Positions 1-10,939 are shown, counted from the stretch's first letter. The stretch is 64,000 bases of DNA from Verticiella alkaliphila (GCF_018904615.1 NZ_JADCNH010000016.1:24190-88189); one strand, 5' to 3'. Numbers and translations: made by a program. The notes: generated by a model from the letters alone, not told the origin.

Positions 1-46
1 GCGCGAAGGCGATCAGGAGGTAGAGGTTGGGTACGCCAGTTGTCAT
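1..46 (-). CDS. nuoL: NADH-quinone oxidoreductase subunit L (N-terminal fragment)
   Basis: Only the first 15 codons are present, starting with ATG at 46 and running off the window edge. They read MTTGVPNLYLLIAFA, which resembles the first membrane helix of NuoL, the large antiporter-like proton-pumping subunit of complex I. It begins 21 bases after the nuoK stop, in the expected operon position. The identification rests on gene order plus this short hydrophobic start, so the rest of the gene must be read outside the window. Confidence 0.75.
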   Translation of the reverse strand, partial: MTTGVPNLYLLIAFA

Positions 47-67
47 GTCTTTCTCGTGCCCGCTGCG

Positions 68-376
68 TCAGCCCTTGAGCTGGTCGAGTTCGTCTACGTT
101 GATGGTGTTCAGGTTGCGGAACAGGAGCACCAGGATCGCCAGGCCGATGGCCGACTCGGCGGCAGCCACGGTGAGGATGAAGAACACCATCACCTGACCG
201 GCAACGTCACCGCTCCAGGCGGAGAACGCGACGAAGTTCATGTTGACCGCGAGCAGCATCAGCTCGATCGACATGAGCAGGATGATGAGATTGCGGCGGT
301 TCCAGAACATGCCGAAGATGCCCAGCGCGAAGAGGATCGCGCCCAGCACGACATAATGGCCAAGAGTGAGCGTCAT
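68..376 (-). CDS. nuoK: NADH-quinone oxidoreductase subunit K
   Basis: NuoK is a small membrane subunit of complex I in the proton-translocating arm, homologous to MrpC. The 102-residue length is typical. Three hydrophobic helices are visible, with the conserved acidic residue in the helix 2 segment around [13 protein letters not shown] and a second Glu in the [11 protein letters not shown] segment. The ATG at 376 overlaps the nuoJ stop as TGATG, which implies translational coupling. An open frame extends further upstream in this frame to 676 but lies inside nuoJ, so this start is preferred. Confidence 0.96.
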   Translation of the reverse strand: MTLTLGHYVVLGAILFALGIFGMFWNRRNLIILLMSIELMLLAVNMNFVAFSAWSGDVAGQVMVFFILTVAAAESAIGLAILVLLFRNLNTINVDELDQLKG

Positions 377-1017
377 CACTTGTCTCCGTGGGGGGCGGCG
401 GTTTGCGCGGCATCGGCAGCGCGCTCGCGCTCGGCCGGCACGCTGACCAGACGGATGCGATCCTCGCGCTTGACCTTCAATTGCTCGCTGGGCACGTTGC
501 GCTTGACGTCGTTGCGACGGCGCAGCGTGAGCGAGATGGCCGCCACCATACCCACCAGCAGAAGAACGGCACTGACCTGCACGGCATACACGTACTCCGT
601 GTACATGGCCGTACCGATCGCCAGGGTGTTGTTGTAGTCCGAGGCGGGCACGGGCAGCGGATTGCCCGAATCCCACCAGGTGCGCGCCAGCACGAAGGAC
701 ATCTCGCCCACCATGACGGCAGCGATGATGAGCCCCAGCGGCAGATAGGCCCGAGCCCCGGCGCGCAGCTCAGTCATGTTGATGTCGAGCATCATGACCA
801 CGAAGAGGAACAGCACCATGACCGCGCCGACATAGACCAGCACCAGCAGCAAGGCGAGGAACTCGACGTGGATCAGCATCCACAGCATGGCGGCCGTAAA
901 GAACGACAGCACCAGGTGCATGGCCGCCGTGACCGGGCTGCGCGCGGTGACGACGCGAAACGCCGCCACCACGAGGATCGCGGCGAACAGATAGAACAAA
1001 ACGGTGGTTACAGTCAT
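376..1017 (-). CDS. nuoJ: NADH-quinone oxidoreductase subunit J
   Basis: NuoJ is a membrane subunit of complex I whose third helix takes part in conformational coupling between quinone reduction and proton pumping. The 213-residue protein begins [20 protein letters not shown] and has about five hydrophobic helices. The conserved [16 protein letters not shown] segment is the deformable pi-bulge helix region in the family. A hydrophilic C-terminal tail of about 45 residues follows the last helix. It lies between nuoI and nuoK, and its stop overlaps the nuoK start by one base. Confidence 0.96.
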   Translation of the reverse strand: MTVTTVLFYLFAAILVVAAFRVVTARSPVTAAMHLVLSFFTAAMLWMLIHVEFLALLLVLVYVGAVMVLFLFVVMMLDINMTELRAGARAYLPLGLIIAAVMVGEMSFVLARTWWDSGNPLPVPASDYNNTLAIGTAMYTEYVYAVQVSAVLLLVGMVAAISLTLRRRNDVKRNVPSEQLKVKREDRIRLVSVPAERERAADAAQTAAPHGDK

Positions 1018-1038
1018 GGCGTGTGTACGTAGTGCTGC

Positions 1039-1530
1039 TTAGCGATACCGGGCATCCTGAGCCCGGTTCTCGGCGATCTCGGATTCGTAGCGATCACCCA
1101 CGGCCAGGAGCATCTCCTTCGTGAAGTACAGATCGCCGCGCTTCTCGCCGTGGTATTCGTGGATGTGCGTCTCGACGATGGAATCGACCGGACAGCTCTC
1201 CTCGCAGAACCCGCAGAAGATGCACTTGGTGAGATCGATGTCGTAGCGCGTGGTGCGGCGGCTGCCGTCGTCACGCACTTCCGATTCGATGCTGATCGCC
1301 AGCGCGGGGCACACGGCCTCGCACAGCTTGCAGGCGATGCAGCGCTCTTCGCCGTTGGGATAACGGCGCAGCGCGTGCAGGCCACGAAAGCGCGGCGATG
1401 CCGGGGTCTTTTCCTCGGGGTAGTGCTGCGTGACCTTGCGCGCAAACACGTACTTGCCCGTCAGGCGCAACCCCTTGAACAGCTCGGTCAGCATGAGGCT
1501 GCCGATGAAATCCTTGATGGCACTAGACAT
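1039..1530 (-). CDS. nuoI: NADH-quinone oxidoreductase subunit I (2 x [4Fe-4S])
   Basis: NuoI is a peripheral-arm subunit that carries iron-sulfur clusters N6a and N6b and passes electrons towards NuoB and quinone. Two classical ferredoxin motifs are visible: Cys64, 67, 70 and 74 ([11 protein letters not shown]) and Cys103, 106, 109 and 113 ([11 protein letters not shown]). The length of 163 residues is normal for beta-proteobacteria. It is encoded between nuoH (10-base gap) and nuoJ. All cluster ligands are present. Confidence 0.97.
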   Translation of the reverse strand: MSSAIKDFIGSLMLTELFKGLRLTGKYVFARKVTQHYPEEKTPASPRFRGLHALRRYPNGEERCIACKLCEAVCPALAISIESEVRDDGSRRTTRYDIDLTKCIFCGFCEESCPVDSIVETHIHEYHGEKRGDLYFTKEMLLAVGDRYESEIAENRAQDARYR

Positions 1531-1540
1531 GTCAGTTCTC

Positions 1541-2611
1541 TCAGGGCGCCCAGATATTGAACGGCGTCTGCATCCAGACGGCCACCACGATCAGCCACAC
1601 CAGCGTGAGCGGAATGAAGATCTTCCAGCCCAGGCGCATGATCTGGTCATAGCGGTAGCGCGGGAAGGATGCGCGGAACCAGATGAAGAGCGAAACCACG
1701 AAGAGCGTCTTCAGGAAGAGCCACAGCCAGCCCGGCACCCAGGTGAAGGGCGCGATGCCGATGGGCGCATCCCAGCCGCCGAGGAACATGATCGCCGCGA
1801 GCGCGGACAGGAGGATCATGTTCGCGTACTCGGCGAGGAAGAAGAGCGCGAAGCCCATGCCCGAGTACTCGACCATGTGGCCGGCCACGATTTCCGACTC
1901 GCCTTCGACGACGTCGAACGGGTGGCGGTTGGTCTCTGCCACGGCCGAGATCACGTAGATCACGAAGAGCGGCAGGAGCGGCAGCCAGTTCCACGACAGG
2001 AAGTTCAGGCCCATGTCGGCGAACGTGCCGCGCAGCTGGACGTTCACGATCTCGATCATGTTGAGGCTGCCGGAGACCAGCAGCACGGTGACGAGGACGA
2101 AACCGATCGCGAGCTCGTAGGACACCATCTGGGCCGACGCGCGCAGCGCGCCGAGGAAGGCGTACTTGGAGTTCGACGCCCAGCCCGCCACGATGACGCC
2201 ATATACGCCCACCGAGGTGATGGCCATGACGTAGAGCAGGCCGGCGTTGACGTTGGCGAGGACCGTTTCCGGGCCGAACGGGATCACCGCCCAGGCGGCG
2301 AAGGCCGGCATCAGCACCACCATGGGCGCCACGATGTAGAGCACCTTGTTGGCTTGCGCCGGGGTGATGACTTCCTTCAGGAGCAGCTTGATGACGTCGG
2401 CGAAGGCCTGCAGCATGCCGCCGGGGCCGACGCGGTTCGGGCCCTTGCGCAAGTGCATGGCACCGATGAGCTTGCGTTCCCAGAACGTCAGGTAGGCGAC
2501 GGACAGGATCAGCGGCACCAGGATGCAGACGATGCCGAGCAGGATCCAGACGACCGGCCAAACGTACGGGCCGAGCAGGGAGAGACCGAATTGGTGCAGC
2601 GAGTCGAGCAT
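1541..2611 (-). CDS. nuoH: NADH-quinone oxidoreductase subunit H
   Basis: NuoH is the membrane subunit forming the entrance of the quinone chamber at the junction of the two arms of complex I. The protein has 356 residues and about eight hydrophobic helices. The conserved motif [20 protein letters not shown] lies near residue 45, and the loop [20 protein letters not shown] is the hallmark acidic quinone-site loop. The ATG at 2611 overlaps the nuoG TGA as TGATG. A GTG three bases upstream also exists but is less likely. Confidence 0.97.
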   Translation of the reverse strand: MLDSLHQFGLSLLGPYVWPVVWILLGIVCILVPLILSVAYLTFWERKLIGAMHLRKGPNRVGPGGMLQAFADVIKLLLKEVITPAQANKVLYIVAPMVVLMPAFAAWAVIPFGPETVLANVNAGLLYVMAITSVGVYGVIVAGWASNSKYAFLGALRASAQMVSYELAIGFVLVTVLLVSGSLNMIEIVNVQLRGTFADMGLNFLSWNWLPLLPLFVIYVISAVAETNRHPFDVVEGESEIVAGHMVEYSGMGFALFFLAEYANMILLSALAAIMFLGGWDAPIGIAPFTWVPGWLWLFLKTLFVVSLFIWFRASFPRYRYDQIMRLGWKIFIPLTLVWLIVVAVWMQTPFNIWAP

Positions 2612-4941
2612 CACACACGCTCCACGGTGACGTTGCCAAAGGCACTGCCCAGCGCGACCGTGCCGGGATGTGCGCCCGCGATACGGACGGCGCCCTCGGG
2701 CACCGCGGCATCCAGGGCCACGCCGAGTTCGACGCTGCCCGCCGCCGAACGCACGCGCACGCGGTCATCGGCACCCAGACCCAGGCGCGTGGCCTCTGCC
2801 GGGTTCAGACGGGCGCGCGGCGCACGCGAGGCCGGTGCGGCCTGCAGCGAGGTGGCACGACGGGTGATGGCGTCGCTGAAGTAGATCGGCACGTCGGTGA
2901 TGCGCGCGAGGCCTTCGCCTGCCGCCGCCGGGGTGAGCGCGAGCTCGCCCGTGACGGTGTTCGACAGACGCTCGGCCACGCTGCCCAGGGCGGCGTCACG
3001 CACGGCTTCGGACGATTCCTCATCGAAGCCTTGCAGCTGGAGCAGGTTGCCCAGCACGCGCAACACCTTCCAGGCCGGGCGCGTCTCGCCCAGCGGACGC
3101 ACGGTGCCCTTGAAGCTCTGCACCGTGCCGGCCAGGTTGACGAACGTGCCGGAGGTCTCGGTGAAGGGGGCGACCGGCAGCATGACGTTCGCCCAGTCGG
3201 CCGCGGCGGAGGCATAGGACACCAGCGCCACGTTGAACTGGGCGGCCTTCAGGCTCGCCAGGGCTTGCGCACCGTTGGCCGTGTCGAGCGTGGGCTCGGC
3301 ATGCAGCACGATGTAGGACTTGAGCGGCTCGGCCAGCATCGCGGCGGCGTTCTTGCCACCACGCTCCGGGATCGCGCGCGCCAGGTGGCCGCCGACGGCG
3401 TTGCCGCCCACGACCAGGAAGCCCAGACGGGCACCTGCGGCTTGCGCCAGCGCCTGTGCGTTGGCGACGATGCGCGCGGCTTGCGGGGATTCGATGGCCA
3501 CGCTGCCCAGCCAGATGGCGGCATTGGTGGCCCCCGCGAGGCTGTCGGCGATGCGACGCGCGGCGTCCGAGGGCTGCACGCTCGTGAGCGCCGCGGGCAC
3601 CTCGGTGCCACGCGACTGTGCGAAGGCAACGGCGACTTCGGCCACGGCGTTGGCCAGCTGGTCCGGCGTCACGGTGAGGCGGCCGGCCAGCGGCATCAGC
3701 AGGTCATCGGCTGCGACGTCGATGCTCGTCACTTGGGTGCCATGCTTGGCAGCCTGACGCAGGCGCTGCGTGATGAGGGGCTGATCCGCGCGCGGGAACG
3801 AACCGATCACGAGCACGCGATCGAGCGTGCCGATGTCGGCCACCGGCATGCCCAGCCACGGCGTGCCCGAGAGCACGGCATCCAGGCCGGCATCCGTCTG
3901 GCGCAGGCGGAAGTCGACGTTGTCCGAGCCCAGGCCACGCACCACGCGGGCGAGCAGCGAGAATTCCTCGGTGGTGGCGTACGGGGCGGCGAGCGCACCG
4001 ATCTGGCCGGCACCGAAGCTGTCCTTGACCTGCGTGAGGCCTTCGGCCACCAGGCGCAGCGCGTCGGCCCAGGAGGCCTCGCGCCAGCTGCCGTCGTCCA
4101 TGCGCACCATCGGCACCTTGAGGCGGTCTTCCACGCCCAGGCCTTCGTACGAGAAGCGGTCGCGGTCGCTGATCCAGCATTCGTTGACGTCGTCGTTCTC
4201 GAACGGCACCACGCGCAGCACTTCGTCCATCTTGACCTGGACGATGATGTTGGCGTTCAGGCTGTCGTGCGGGCTCACCGAGCGGCGGCGCGCGAGTTCC
4301 CAGGTGCGGGCGCTGTAGCGGAACGGCTTGGAGGTGAGCGCGCCCACCGGGCACACGTCGATCATGTTGCCAGAGAGCTCAGACTCGACCGCGCGGCCGA
4401 CGAAGGACGTGATCTCGGAATGCTCGCCACGATTGAGCATGCCCAGCTCCATGACGCCGGCGATTTCCTGGCCGAAGCGCACACAGCGGGTGCAGTGGAT
4501 GCAGCGGGCCATTTCCTCGGCCGAGACCAGCGGACCCAGGCTCTTGTGGAAGACGACGCGCTTTTCCTCGCGATAGCGCGAAGCGGAGCCGCCGTAGCCC
4601 ACGGCCAGATCCTGCAGCTGGCATTCACCGCCCTGATCGCAGATCGGGCAATCGAGGGGGTGATTGATCAGCAGGAATTCCATGACGGACTTCTGCGCGG
4701 CCACCGCCTTGGGCGATTGCGTGTGCACAATCATGCCGTTGGTGACGGGCGTGGCGCAGGCCGGCAGCGCCTTGGGCGCCTTCTCGACCTCGACCAGGCA
4801 CATGCGGCAGTTGGCGGCAATCGACAACTTCTTGTGATAACAGAAGTGCGGAACGTAGACGCCCAGCTTGTTGGCCGCATGCATCACCATGCTGCCCTCG
4901 GGCACCTCAACTGCGGCGCCGTCGATCGTGAGTTCAACCAT
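2611..4941 (-). CDS. nuoG: NADH-quinone oxidoreductase subunit G
   Basis: NuoG is the largest peripheral-arm subunit of complex I and carries clusters N1b, N4 and N5 in its N-terminal third. Numbered from ATG 4941, Cys34, 45, 48 and 62 fit the [2Fe-2S] pattern. Further ligands include the [10 protein letters not shown] segment, the CIHCTRC segment and a later CPVGAL segment. The remainder is a molybdopterin-oxidoreductase-like fold without catalytic function in this family. ATG 4941 was chosen because it forms TAATG with the nuoF stop and gives the conserved start MVELTIDG. An upstream in-frame start at 4965 lies inside nuoF. Length is 776 residues. Confidence 0.96.
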   Translation of the reverse strand: MVELTIDGAAVEVPEGSMVMHAANKLGVYVPHFCYHKKLSIAANCRMCLVEVEKAPKALPACATPVTNGMIVHTQSPKAVAAQKSVMEFLLINHPLDCPICDQGGECQLQDLAVGYGGSASRYREEKRVVFHKSLGPLVSAEEMARCIHCTRCVRFGQEIAGVMELGMLNRGEHSEITSFVGRAVESELSGNMIDVCPVGALTSKPFRYSARTWELARRRSVSPHDSLNANIIVQVKMDEVLRVVPFENDDVNECWISDRDRFSYEGLGVEDRLKVPMVRMDDGSWREASWADALRLVAEGLTQVKDSFGAGQIGALAAPYATTEEFSLLARVVRGLGSDNVDFRLRQTDAGLDAVLSGTPWLGMPVADIGTLDRVLVIGSFPRADQPLITQRLRQAAKHGTQVTSIDVAADDLLMPLAGRLTVTPDQLANAVAEVAVAFAQSRGTEVPAALTSVQPSDAARRIADSLAGATNAAIWLGSVAIESPQAARIVANAQALAQAAGARLGFLVVGGNAVGGHLARAIPERGGKNAAAMLAEPLKSYIVLHAEPTLDTANGAQALASLKAAQFNVALVSYASAAADWANVMLPVAPFTETSGTFVNLAGTVQSFKGTVRPLGETRPAWKVLRVLGNLLQLQGFDEESSEAVRDAALGSVAERLSNTVTGELALTPAAAGEGLARITDVPIYFSDAITRRATSLQAAPASRAPRARLNPAEATRLGLGADDRVRVRSAAGSVELGVALDAAVPEGAVRIAGAHPGTVALGSAFGNVTVERV

Positions 4942-6260
4942 TACAGATACTCCGGTACCACGCACCGCTTGTTTTCGATGTGGTGGGCGAATTCATCTCG
5001 GAAGTGCTTGATGAAGCTGCGCACCGGCATGGCGGCGGCGTCGCCCAGGGCGCAGATGGTGCGGCCCATGATGTTGGCGGCGACGTCGTCGAGCAGCGCG
5101 AGATCCTCGGCGCGGCCCTGGCCGTTTTCGATGCGATGCACCATGCGGTAGAGCCAGCCGGTGCCTTCCCGGCACGGCGTGCACTGGCCGCAGCTTTCCT
5201 CGAAATAAAAGTACGACAGGCGCATGAGCGACTTCACCATGCAGCGGGTCTCGTCCATGACGATGACCGCGCCCGAACCCAGCATGGAACCTGCCTTGGC
5301 GATGGAGTCATAGTCCATCGTGCAGTTCATCATGATGTCCGCGGGCAGCACGGGTGCGCTCGAGCCACCGGGGATGACGGCCTTCAGCTTGCGCCCGCCA
5401 CGCACGCCACCGGCGAGCTCGAGCAGCTTGGAGAACGGCGTGCCCAGCGGCACTTCGAAGTTGCCGGGACGTTCGACGTCGCCCGACACCGAGAAGAGCT
5501 TGGTGCCACCGTTGTTCGGCAGGCCGACTTCGAGGTAGGCCGGACCCCCGTGGCGGATGATCCAGGGCACCGCCGCGAAGGTCTCGGTGTTGTTGATCGT
5601 GGTGGGCTTGCCGTACAGGCCGAAGCTCGCCGGGAACGGCGGCTTGAAGCGCGGCTGGCCCTTCTTGCCTTCGAGCGACTCGAGCAGCGCGGTTTCCTCG
5701 CCACAGATGTAGGCGCCGTAGCCGTGGAACGCGTGCAGCTGGAAGTTGAAGGCCGAGCCCAGGATCTTGTCACCCAGGAAGCCCGCCGCACGCGCCTCTT
5801 CGAGAGCTTCCTCGAAGCGCGTGTAGACCTCCCAGATCTCGCCGTGGATATAGTTGTAGCCCACGGAGATGCCCATCGCATAGGCGGCGATCGCCATGCC
5901 TTCGATCACGATGTGCGGGTTGTAGCGCAGGATGTCGCGATCCTTGTACGTGCCCGGCTCGCCTTCGTCCGAATTGCAGACGAGGTACTTCTGGCCGGGG
6001 AACGCCCGCGGCATGAAGCTCCACTTCAGGCCCGTGGGAAAGCCCGCGCCGCCGCGGCCACGCAGGCCGGAAGACTTCACCTCGGCGATGACTTCTTCCT
6101 GCGTCATGCCGGTGGTGAGGATCTTGCGCAGGGCTTCGTAGCCGCCGCGCGCGACGTAATCCTGCAGATGCCAGTTCGAGCCATCGAGGCCCGCCATGAT
6201 CTGCGGCGTGATGTGACGGTCGTGCAGGCCGACCGAGAGGGGAAGCGTCGAGTCGTTCAC
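4941..6260 (-). CDS. nuoF: NADH-quinone oxidoreductase subunit F (FMN, NADH binding)
   Basis: NuoF is the 51-kDa-type subunit that oxidises NADH through FMN and cluster N3. A glycine-rich FMN/NADH loop, [13 protein letters not shown], is visible near residue 70. The cluster N3 motif [12 protein letters not shown] lies in the C-terminal third, with a fourth Cys further on in the [10 protein letters not shown] region. The 439-residue length is typical. The start is a GTG at 6260 that overlaps the nuoE TGA as GTGA, consistent with the coupling used throughout this operon. Confidence 0.97.
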   Translation of the reverse strand: MNDSTLPLSVGLHDRHITPQIMAGLDGSNWHLQDYVARGGYEALRKILTTGMTQEEVIAEVKSSGLRGRGGAGFPTGLKWSFMPRAFPGQKYLVCNSDEGEPGTYKDRDILRYNPHIVIEGMAIAAYAMGISVGYNYIHGEIWEVYTRFEEALEEARAAGFLGDKILGSAFNFQLHAFHGYGAYICGEETALLESLEGKKGQPRFKPPFPASFGLYGKPTTINNTETFAAVPWIIRHGGPAYLEVGLPNNGGTKLFSVSGDVERPGNFEVPLGTPFSKLLELAGGVRGGRKLKAVIPGGSSAPVLPADIMMNCTMDYDSIAKAGSMLGSGAVIVMDETRCMVKSLMRLSYFYFEESCGQCTPCREGTGWLYRMVHRIENGQGRAEDLALLDDVAANIMGRTICALGDAAAMPVRSFIKHFRDEFAHHIENKRCVVPEYL

Positions 6261-6757
6261 GAGGCATCTCCTGCGGTCGTATTCAATTCGCCCAGCAAGG
6301 CTTCCAGGCGCTCATCGGACATCTGCACGCACATGCGGCGATTGTTCACGATCAGCACCGGAGCATCGCCGCACGCGCCCATGCACTCGCCTTCGACGAG
6401 GCTGAAGCGGCCGTCGGCCGTGGTCTCGCCATAGCCGATGCCCAGCTTCTTCTTGAGGTACTCGCCCGCCTTCTCGCCATCGCGCAGCGCACAGGGCAGA
6501 TTGGTGCACACCGAGATCTTGAACGTGCCGACAGGCTTGGTGTCGAACATGTTGTAGAAGGTGGCGACCTCCTGCACGGCGATCGGGGGCACACCGAGGT
6601 ATTTCGCCACATCCTCGATGGTTTCGGTGGAAAGCCAGCCCTTCTCTTCCTGGGCGATCGCCAGCGCCGCCATGGTGGCGGAAATGCGCTGCTCAGCCGG
6701 AAACTTGGCGAGCTCGCGATCGATCCTTCGGTAGGCCTGGTCGGACAACAACGTCAT
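6257..6757 (-). CDS. nuoE: NADH-quinone oxidoreductase subunit E ([2Fe-2S])
   Basis: NuoE is the 24-kDa thioredoxin-fold subunit that binds cluster N1a next to the FMN site of NuoF. The four ligands Cys84, Cys89, Cys125 and Cys129 are present (CTNLPC and CMGAC segments). The first 75 residues form the usual helical N-terminal domain with the EVATFYNMF motif. Length is 166 residues. It sits directly upstream of nuoF, with overlapping stop and start. Confidence 0.97.
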   Translation of the reverse strand: MTLLSDQAYRRIDRELAKFPAEQRISATMAALAIAQEEKGWLSTETIEDVAKYLGVPPIAVQEVATFYNMFDTKPVGTFKISVCTNLPCALRDGEKAGEYLKKKLGIGYGETTADGRFSLVEGECMGACGDAPVLIVNNRRMCVQMSDERLEALLGELNTTAGDAS

Positions 6758-6782
6758 GTCGGTTCCTGGAACAGTTCTGGTG

Positions 6783-8036
6783 TCAGCGGTCGACTTCGCC
6801 GAACACGATGTCCTGCGTGCCGATCAGCGTCACCGCATCGGCAATCATGTGGCCGCGCGCCATCTCGTCGAGAGATTGCAGGTGCGCAAAGCCGGGGGCG
6901 CGGATCTTCAGGCGGTACGGCTTGTTCGCGCCGTCCGAGACCAGATAGATGCCGAACTCACCCTTGGGATGCTCGACCGTCGAGTAGGCCTCGCCGGGCG
7001 GCACGTGAAAGCCTTCGGTAAAGAGCTTGAAGTGGTGGATCAGCTCTTCCATGCTGGACTTCATGGCCGCGCGCTCGGGCGGTGCGACCTTGTGGTTGTC
7101 CGTCATGACCGGGCCGGGGTTGTTGCGCAACCACTCCACGCACTGCTTGATGATCCGGTTGCTCTGGCGCATCTCTTCGATGCGGACCAGATAGCGGTCG
7201 TAGCAGTCGCCGTTCTTGCCCACGGGCACGTCGAAGTCCATGAGGTCATAGACTTCGTACGGCTGCTTCTTGCGCAGATCCCAGGCGATGCCCGAGCCGC
7301 GCAGCATCGGGCCGGAGAAGCCCAGCGCCATGGCGCGCTCCGGGGTCACGATGCCGATGTCCACCAGGCGCTGCTTCCAGATCCGGTTGTCGGTGAGCAG
7401 GGTTTCGTACTCGTCGACGCAGGCCGGGAAGCGGTTGGTGAAGTCTTCGATGAAATCCAGGAGCGAACCCGCGCGCGCGGCGTTCATGGCCTCCAGATCC
7501 TTGTTCTTGCGGTACTTGTTCGCCTTGTACTGCGGCATCGTGTCCGGCAGGTCGCGATACACGCCGCCCGGACGATAGTACGCCGCGTGCATGCGTGCGC
7601 CCGAGACCGCTTCGTAGCAGTCCATCAGGTCTTCGCGCTCGCGGAAGGTGTACAGGATCACCGCCATCGCGCCCACGTCCAGCGCGTGGCTGCCCACGGA
7701 CATGAGGTGGTTCAGGATGCGGGTGATCTCGTCGAACATCACGCGGATGTACTGTGCGCGCAGCGGCACTTCGATGCCGAGCAGCTTCTCGATCGCCATG
7801 ACGTAGGCGTGCTCGTTGCACATCATGGAGACGTAATCCAGGCGGTCCATGTAGGGCAGCGCCTGGATGAAGGTCTTGTGCTCGGCGAGCTTCTCGGTGG
7901 CACGATGCAGCAGGCCGATGTGCGGATCGGCGCGCTGGATGACTTCGCCATCGAGCTCGAGCACCAGACGCAGCACGCCGTGGGCGGCCGGGTGCTGAGG
8001 CCCGAAGTTCAGGGTGTAGTTCTTGATCTCGGCCAT
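6783..8036 (-). CDS. nuoD: NADH-quinone oxidoreductase subunit D
   Basis: NuoD is the 49-kDa subunit, a relative of the [NiFe]-hydrogenase large subunit that shapes the quinone-reduction site together with NuoB. The N-terminal segment [22 protein letters not shown] contains the conserved His-rich loop at the quinone site. The C-terminus ends in the family signature [11 protein letters not shown]. Length is 417 residues, the normal stand-alone NuoD size. NuoC and NuoD are separate here, not fused as in E. coli. Four bases separate it from nuoC. Confidence 0.97.
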   Translation of the reverse strand: MAEIKNYTLNFGPQHPAAHGVLRLVLELDGEVIQRADPHIGLLHRATEKLAEHKTFIQALPYMDRLDYVSMMCNEHAYVMAIEKLLGIEVPLRAQYIRVMFDEITRILNHLMSVGSHALDVGAMAVILYTFREREDLMDCYEAVSGARMHAAYYRPGGVYRDLPDTMPQYKANKYRKNKDLEAMNAARAGSLLDFIEDFTNRFPACVDEYETLLTDNRIWKQRLVDIGIVTPERAMALGFSGPMLRGSGIAWDLRKKQPYEVYDLMDFDVPVGKNGDCYDRYLVRIEEMRQSNRIIKQCVEWLRNNPGPVMTDNHKVAPPERAAMKSSMEELIHHFKLFTEGFHVPPGEAYSTVEHPKGEFGIYLVSDGANKPYRLKIRAPGFAHLQSLDEMARGHMIADAVTLIGTQDIVFGEVDR

Positions 8037-8040
8037 GGTC

Positions 8041-8637
8041 TTAGCGCCCTGCCCCGTAGGAATCTTCGCGGATCACGCGCGGGGTGATCTCCCGCGGTTC
8101 GATGGTCACCGGCTGGTACACGACGCGCTTCTGGTCTTCGTCGTAGCGCATCTCGACGTTGCCCGTGAGCGGGAAATCCTTGCGGAACGGGTGGCCGATG
8201 AAGCCGTAGTCCGTCAGGATGCGACGCAGATCGGGGTGGCCTTCGTACAGGATGCCGTACAGATCGAAGGACTCACGCTCGAACCAGTTCACGCTCGGCC
8301 ACACGTCGATCAACGAGGGCAGCACGGGGAAGGCGTCTTCCGGCGCGAACGTGCGCACGCGCAGGCGCCAGTTGTGTTCGAGCGACAGCAGGTGGATGAC
8401 CGAGGCGAAGCGCGCCGGCGCCGGCTCGATGCCGTTGCGGTACGTGGCGTAATCCACCCCGCACACGTCCATACAGCTCTGGAAGCGCAGATCGGGGTGA
8501 TCGCGCAGCGTGGTGCACACGGCGATGAGACGCTCGGCCGGGACGACCAGGGTGACTTCGCCCAGGGCCTCGGTGAGTTGCAGGCCGGCGCCGAGCACGG
8601 CGCGCAGGTTTTCCTGCAGGGTTTCCAGTTTGGTCAT
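8041..8637 (-). CDS. nuoC: NADH-quinone oxidoreductase subunit C
   Basis: NuoC is the 30-kDa peripheral-arm subunit without cofactors that stabilises the NuoB/NuoD/NuoI region. The family signature [21 protein letters not shown] is visible in the middle of the 198-residue protein. It is followed by a [12 protein letters not shown] segment and a C-terminal extension ending [10 protein letters not shown], typical of beta-proteobacterial NuoC. It lies between nuoB and nuoD in the operon. Confidence 0.96.
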   Translation of the reverse strand: MTKLETLQENLRAVLGAGLQLTEALGEVTLVVPAERLIAVCTTLRDHPDLRFQSCMDVCGVDYATYRNGIEPAPARFASVIHLLSLEHNWRLRVRTFAPEDAFPVLPSLIDVWPSVNWFERESFDLYGILYEGHPDLRRILTDYGFIGHPFRKDFPLTGNVEMRYDEDQKRVVYQPVTIEPREITPRVIREDSYGAGR

Positions 8638-8683
8638 GCGGTGTCTGCCGAAGGGGCGCGGCGCTGACGGGCAAACATGCCGG

Positions 8684-9163
8684 TCAGCCGCGAGCGATGG
8701 TGTTGGTGCGGCGGATCTTGTTCTGCAGCTGCAGCAGCCCGTACATCAGGGCCTCGGCCGTGGGCGGGCAGCCCGGCACGTAGATATCCACCGGCACGAT
8801 GCGATCACAGCCGCGCACCACCGAGTACGAGTAGTGGTAATAGCCGCCGCCATTGGCACAGGAGCCCATGGAGACCACCCAGCGCGGTTCGGCCATCTGG
8901 TCGTACACGCGGCGCAGGGCCGGGGCCATCTTGTTGCACAGGGTGCCGGCGACGATCATCACGTCGGACTGGCGGGGGCTGGGACGGAAGATGATGCCGA
9001 ACTGGTCCAGATCGTAGCGGGCCATGCCCGCGTGCATCATTTCGACCGCGCAACAGGCCAGACCGAACGTCATCGGCCACATCGAGCCCGTGCGGGCCCA
9101 GTTGATGACCGTGTCGGCGCTGGTCGTGATGAAGCCTTGCTTCAGGAGTCCTTCGATAGCCAT
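8684..9163 (-). CDS. nuoB: NADH-quinone oxidoreductase subunit B ([4Fe-4S] N2)
   Basis: NuoB binds cluster N2, the direct electron donor to quinone. The ligands are Cys37 and Cys38 (tandem pair in [10 protein letters not shown]), Cys102 (MGSCANGGG) and Cys132 (VPGCPP). The ATG at 9163 gives [14 protein letters not shown] and 159 residues, the usual size. A longer open frame continues upstream through nuoA in another frame but encodes low-complexity Ser/Pro sequence there, so it was rejected as the start. Confidence 0.97.
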   Translation of the reverse strand: MAIEGLLKQGFITTSADTVINWARTGSMWPMTFGLACCAVEMMHAGMARYDLDQFGIIFRPSPRQSDVMIVAGTLCNKMAPALRRVYDQMAEPRWVVSMGSCANGGGYYHYSYSVVRGCDRIVPVDIYVPGCPPTAEALMYGLLQLQNKIRRTNTIARG

Positions 9164-9203
9164 GAGATGATTCCGGGATGCAGGGTATGCGTGAGCGTGG
9201 TGC

Positions 9204-9563
9204 TCACTCCCAATCGAGGGCGCCCTTCTTCCACTCGTAGATGAACCCCACCACGAGGATGGAGAGGAAGATGATCGCGGTCCAGAAGCCGAGCATGCCG
9301 ACTTGGCCATTGGCCATGGCCCAGGGGAACAGGAAGGCGATCTCGAGATCAAAGAGAATGAAGAGGATCGCGACGAGGTAGTAGCGCACATCGAACTTCA
9401 TGCGGGCGTCTTCGAACGCCTCGAAGCCACACTCGTACGGGGCCAGCTTGGCAGCATCCGGCTTGCGCGGCCCGATGACCGAACCCGCCGTGAACAAGGC
9501 CACACCGACCAGGGAGCCCACCAGGATGAACATCAGGACGGGCAGATAGGAGTCGATAACCAT
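9204..9563 (-). CDS. nuoA: NADH-quinone oxidoreductase subunit A
   Basis: NuoA is a small membrane subunit of complex I at the junction with the peripheral arm. Three hydrophobic helices are present. The conserved [32 protein letters not shown] segment includes the loop Cys that reports on the active/deactive transition in homologues. ATG 9563 is preferred over ATG 9572 because the AGGA ribosome-binding sequence is then nine bases upstream instead of three. It is the first gene of the nuo operon. Confidence 0.95.
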   Translation of the reverse strand: MVIDSYLPVLMFILVGSLVGVALFTAGSVIGPRKPDAAKLAPYECGFEAFEDARMKFDVRYYLVAILFILFDLEIAFLFPWAMANGQVGMLGFWTAIIFLSILVVGFIYEWKKGALDWE

Positions 9564-9610
9564 GGAAGACATTCCTCACTCACCCGCTGCGGCGGGCCAT
9601 CGCGCCAGCA

Positions 9611-9676
9611 TGAGACAAACACGTCTCACGGGCTCCACAACATCCCGCATTGTATCGCATTGGCACATATGCTAAA
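9611..9676 (-). promoter_or_regulatory. Candidate nuo operon promoter and leader palindrome
   Basis: On the minus strand a TACAAT -10 box (9654-9649) follows a weak TTTAGC -35 box (9676-9671) with a 16-base spacer, upstream of nuoA. Just downstream, in the predicted 5' leader, lies a perfect inverted repeat TGAGAC-N6-GTCTCA (9611-9628). The -10 match is good and the -35 match poor. The inverted repeat may be an operator or a leader hairpin; its function is inferred only from position. Confidence 0.4.
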
Positions 9677-9697
9677 AATCGTTGGTTTGCCCGAGAC

Positions 9698-10846
9698 TTA
9701 GGCCAATCCTGCCGATTGGATGCCGCTCATCGGTGGCTCGCCGGTCATTTCCAGTCGGCTCAACACCTCGTCGGCGATGGCAAGACAGCTCGTCAGCCCT
9801 GGCGACTCGATCCCGAAAAGATTCATCAAGCCAGTGAGCCCGTGCACCTGCGGGCCTTGCAGCACGAAATCCGCCGCGGGCACGCCTGGGCCGGTGATCT
9901 TGGGCCGCACACCGGCGTACGTGGGCGTGAGTGCGTCAGTCGGCAGACCCGGCCAGTAGGCGCGCACGGCCGCCTCGAAGCCCGCGAGGCGCGCGGCATC
10001 CAGACCATACTCCTCCCCCGACACCCATTCCGTATCCGGGCCGAATCGCGCCTGCCCGGCGAGATCCAGCGTCAGATGCACGCCGAGCCCGGCGGCTTCC
10101 GGCACGGGATAGATCAGCCGAGAGAATGGCGCGCGCCCCGCCAGCGCGGCATAGGTGCCTTTGCAGAAGAAGGCCTGGGGCACATCCTGCGGCGGCATTC
10201 CGGTGATGCGCGCGGCGAGCGCCGGCGCATGCAACCCCGCCGCGTTGATGAACCAGCTGGCCGAGAGGGTGATGGGCTCGTCGCCACCCATGGCGACGGC
10301 CCAGCCTTCGTCTGACGGCTCGGCAGCCAGCACAGGCGTTCGCACCACCAGATCGGCGCCGTACGCCTGCGCATCGGCGAGCAGGCTTTGCATGAGGGCG
10401 TGGCTGTCGACGATGCCGGTGGCCGGCGACAACAGGGCAGCCTCACAGGCGAGCGCCGGCTCCAGGGTACGCGCTTCGGTCCCTTCCAGGTACACGAGAT
10501 CGTCCACGCCGTTGACGCGGGCCTGCGCCTGAATGCCCGCGAGTCGGGCAACCTGGTCGGGCGCGGTGGCGACGATGAGCTTGCCCACCTGGCGTGCGGG
10601 CACGTTGCGCTCGGCGCAGTACGCGTACAACCGCGTCTTGCCCTCCACGCACAGTCGCGCCTTGAGCGAGCCCGCGGGGTAATAGATGCCCGCGTGGATG
10701 ACTTCGGAATTGCGCGCACTCGTGGCCGTGCCGTAGGCGTCGGCAGCCTCGGCGATGAGCACGGAGCGGCCCGTGGCGGCCACCGCACGCGCGATGGCCA
10801 GGCCGACGACGCCCGCGCCGGCGATGATGCAGTCGTAATCGGTCAT
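9698..10846 (-). CDS. FAD-dependent oxidoreductase (L-2-hydroxyglutarate oxidase-like, LhgO/DadA-type fold)
   Basis: This 382-residue flavoprotein begins with a dinucleotide-binding fold ([19 protein letters not shown]), followed by an acidic residue after the second strand, typical of FAD binding. The segment [25 protein letters not shown] is characteristic of the L-2-hydroxyglutarate dehydrogenase/oxidase-like group, and [18 protein letters not shown] near the C-terminus fits the closing FAD motif. The exact substrate cannot be set from sequence. ATG 10846 was chosen because it starts the Rossmann strand directly; an upstream frame extension falls in the pgk terminator. It stands alone between nuoA and pgk. 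Confidence 0.85.
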   Translation of the reverse strand: MTDYDCIIAGAGVVGLAIARAVAATGRSVLIAEAADAYGTATSARNSEVIHAGIYYPAGSLKARLCVEGKTRLYAYCAERNVPARQVGKLIVATAPDQVARLAGIQAQARVNGVDDLVYLEGTEARTLEPALACEAALLSPATGIVDSHALMQSLLADAQAYGADLVVRTPVLAAEPSDEGWAVAMGGDEPITLSASWFINAAGLHAPALAARITGMPPQDVPQAFFCKGTYAALAGRAPFSRLIYPVPEAAGLGVHLTLDLAGQARFGPDTEWVSGEEYGLDAARLAGFEAAVRAYWPGLPTDALTPTYAGVRPKITGPGVPAADFVLQGPQVHGLTGLMNLFGIESPGLTSCLAIADEVLSRLEMTGEPPMSGIQSAGLA

Positions 10847-10864
10847 GCGAAAACGCCAAGAGAA

Positions 10865-10894
10865 AAGCCCACCCGCTGTCACGCTGGTGGGCTT
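10865..10894 (-). terminator. Rho-independent terminator downstream of pgk
   Basis: A perfect 9-bp stem (10865-10873 paired with 10886-10894, AAGCCCACC/GGTGGGCTT) has a 12-base loop. Read on the minus strand it continues into TTTTCTC. It lies 46 bases past the pgk stop and just before the flavoprotein start, so it probably ends the tkt-gap-pgk transcript. A shorter palindrome (10910-10925) lies between it and pgk. Confidence 0.65.
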
Positions 10895-10939
10895 CCCAGA
10901 ACATGCCAGGACGGCTGCAGCCGTCTCGGCACTTCCCGC

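Noticed and set aside
2668..5151. Very long plus-strand open frame antisense to nuoG
   Set aside because: It has an Arg/His/Gly/Ala-rich composition with no domain, and is a codon-shadow of nuoG in a GC-rich genome.
9573..9697. tRNA gene or secG/tpiA upstream of nuoA, as found in some Burkholderiales
   Set aside because: No cloverleaf or T-loop GTTC-type sequence and no coding signal is visible; only a promoter-like and palindromic region is seen.
10910..10925. 16-base palindrome GACGGCTGCAGCCGTC as an operator
   Set aside because: It lies just after the pgk stop beside the terminator hairpin; it more likely belongs to that 3' region than to regulation of the flavoprotein.
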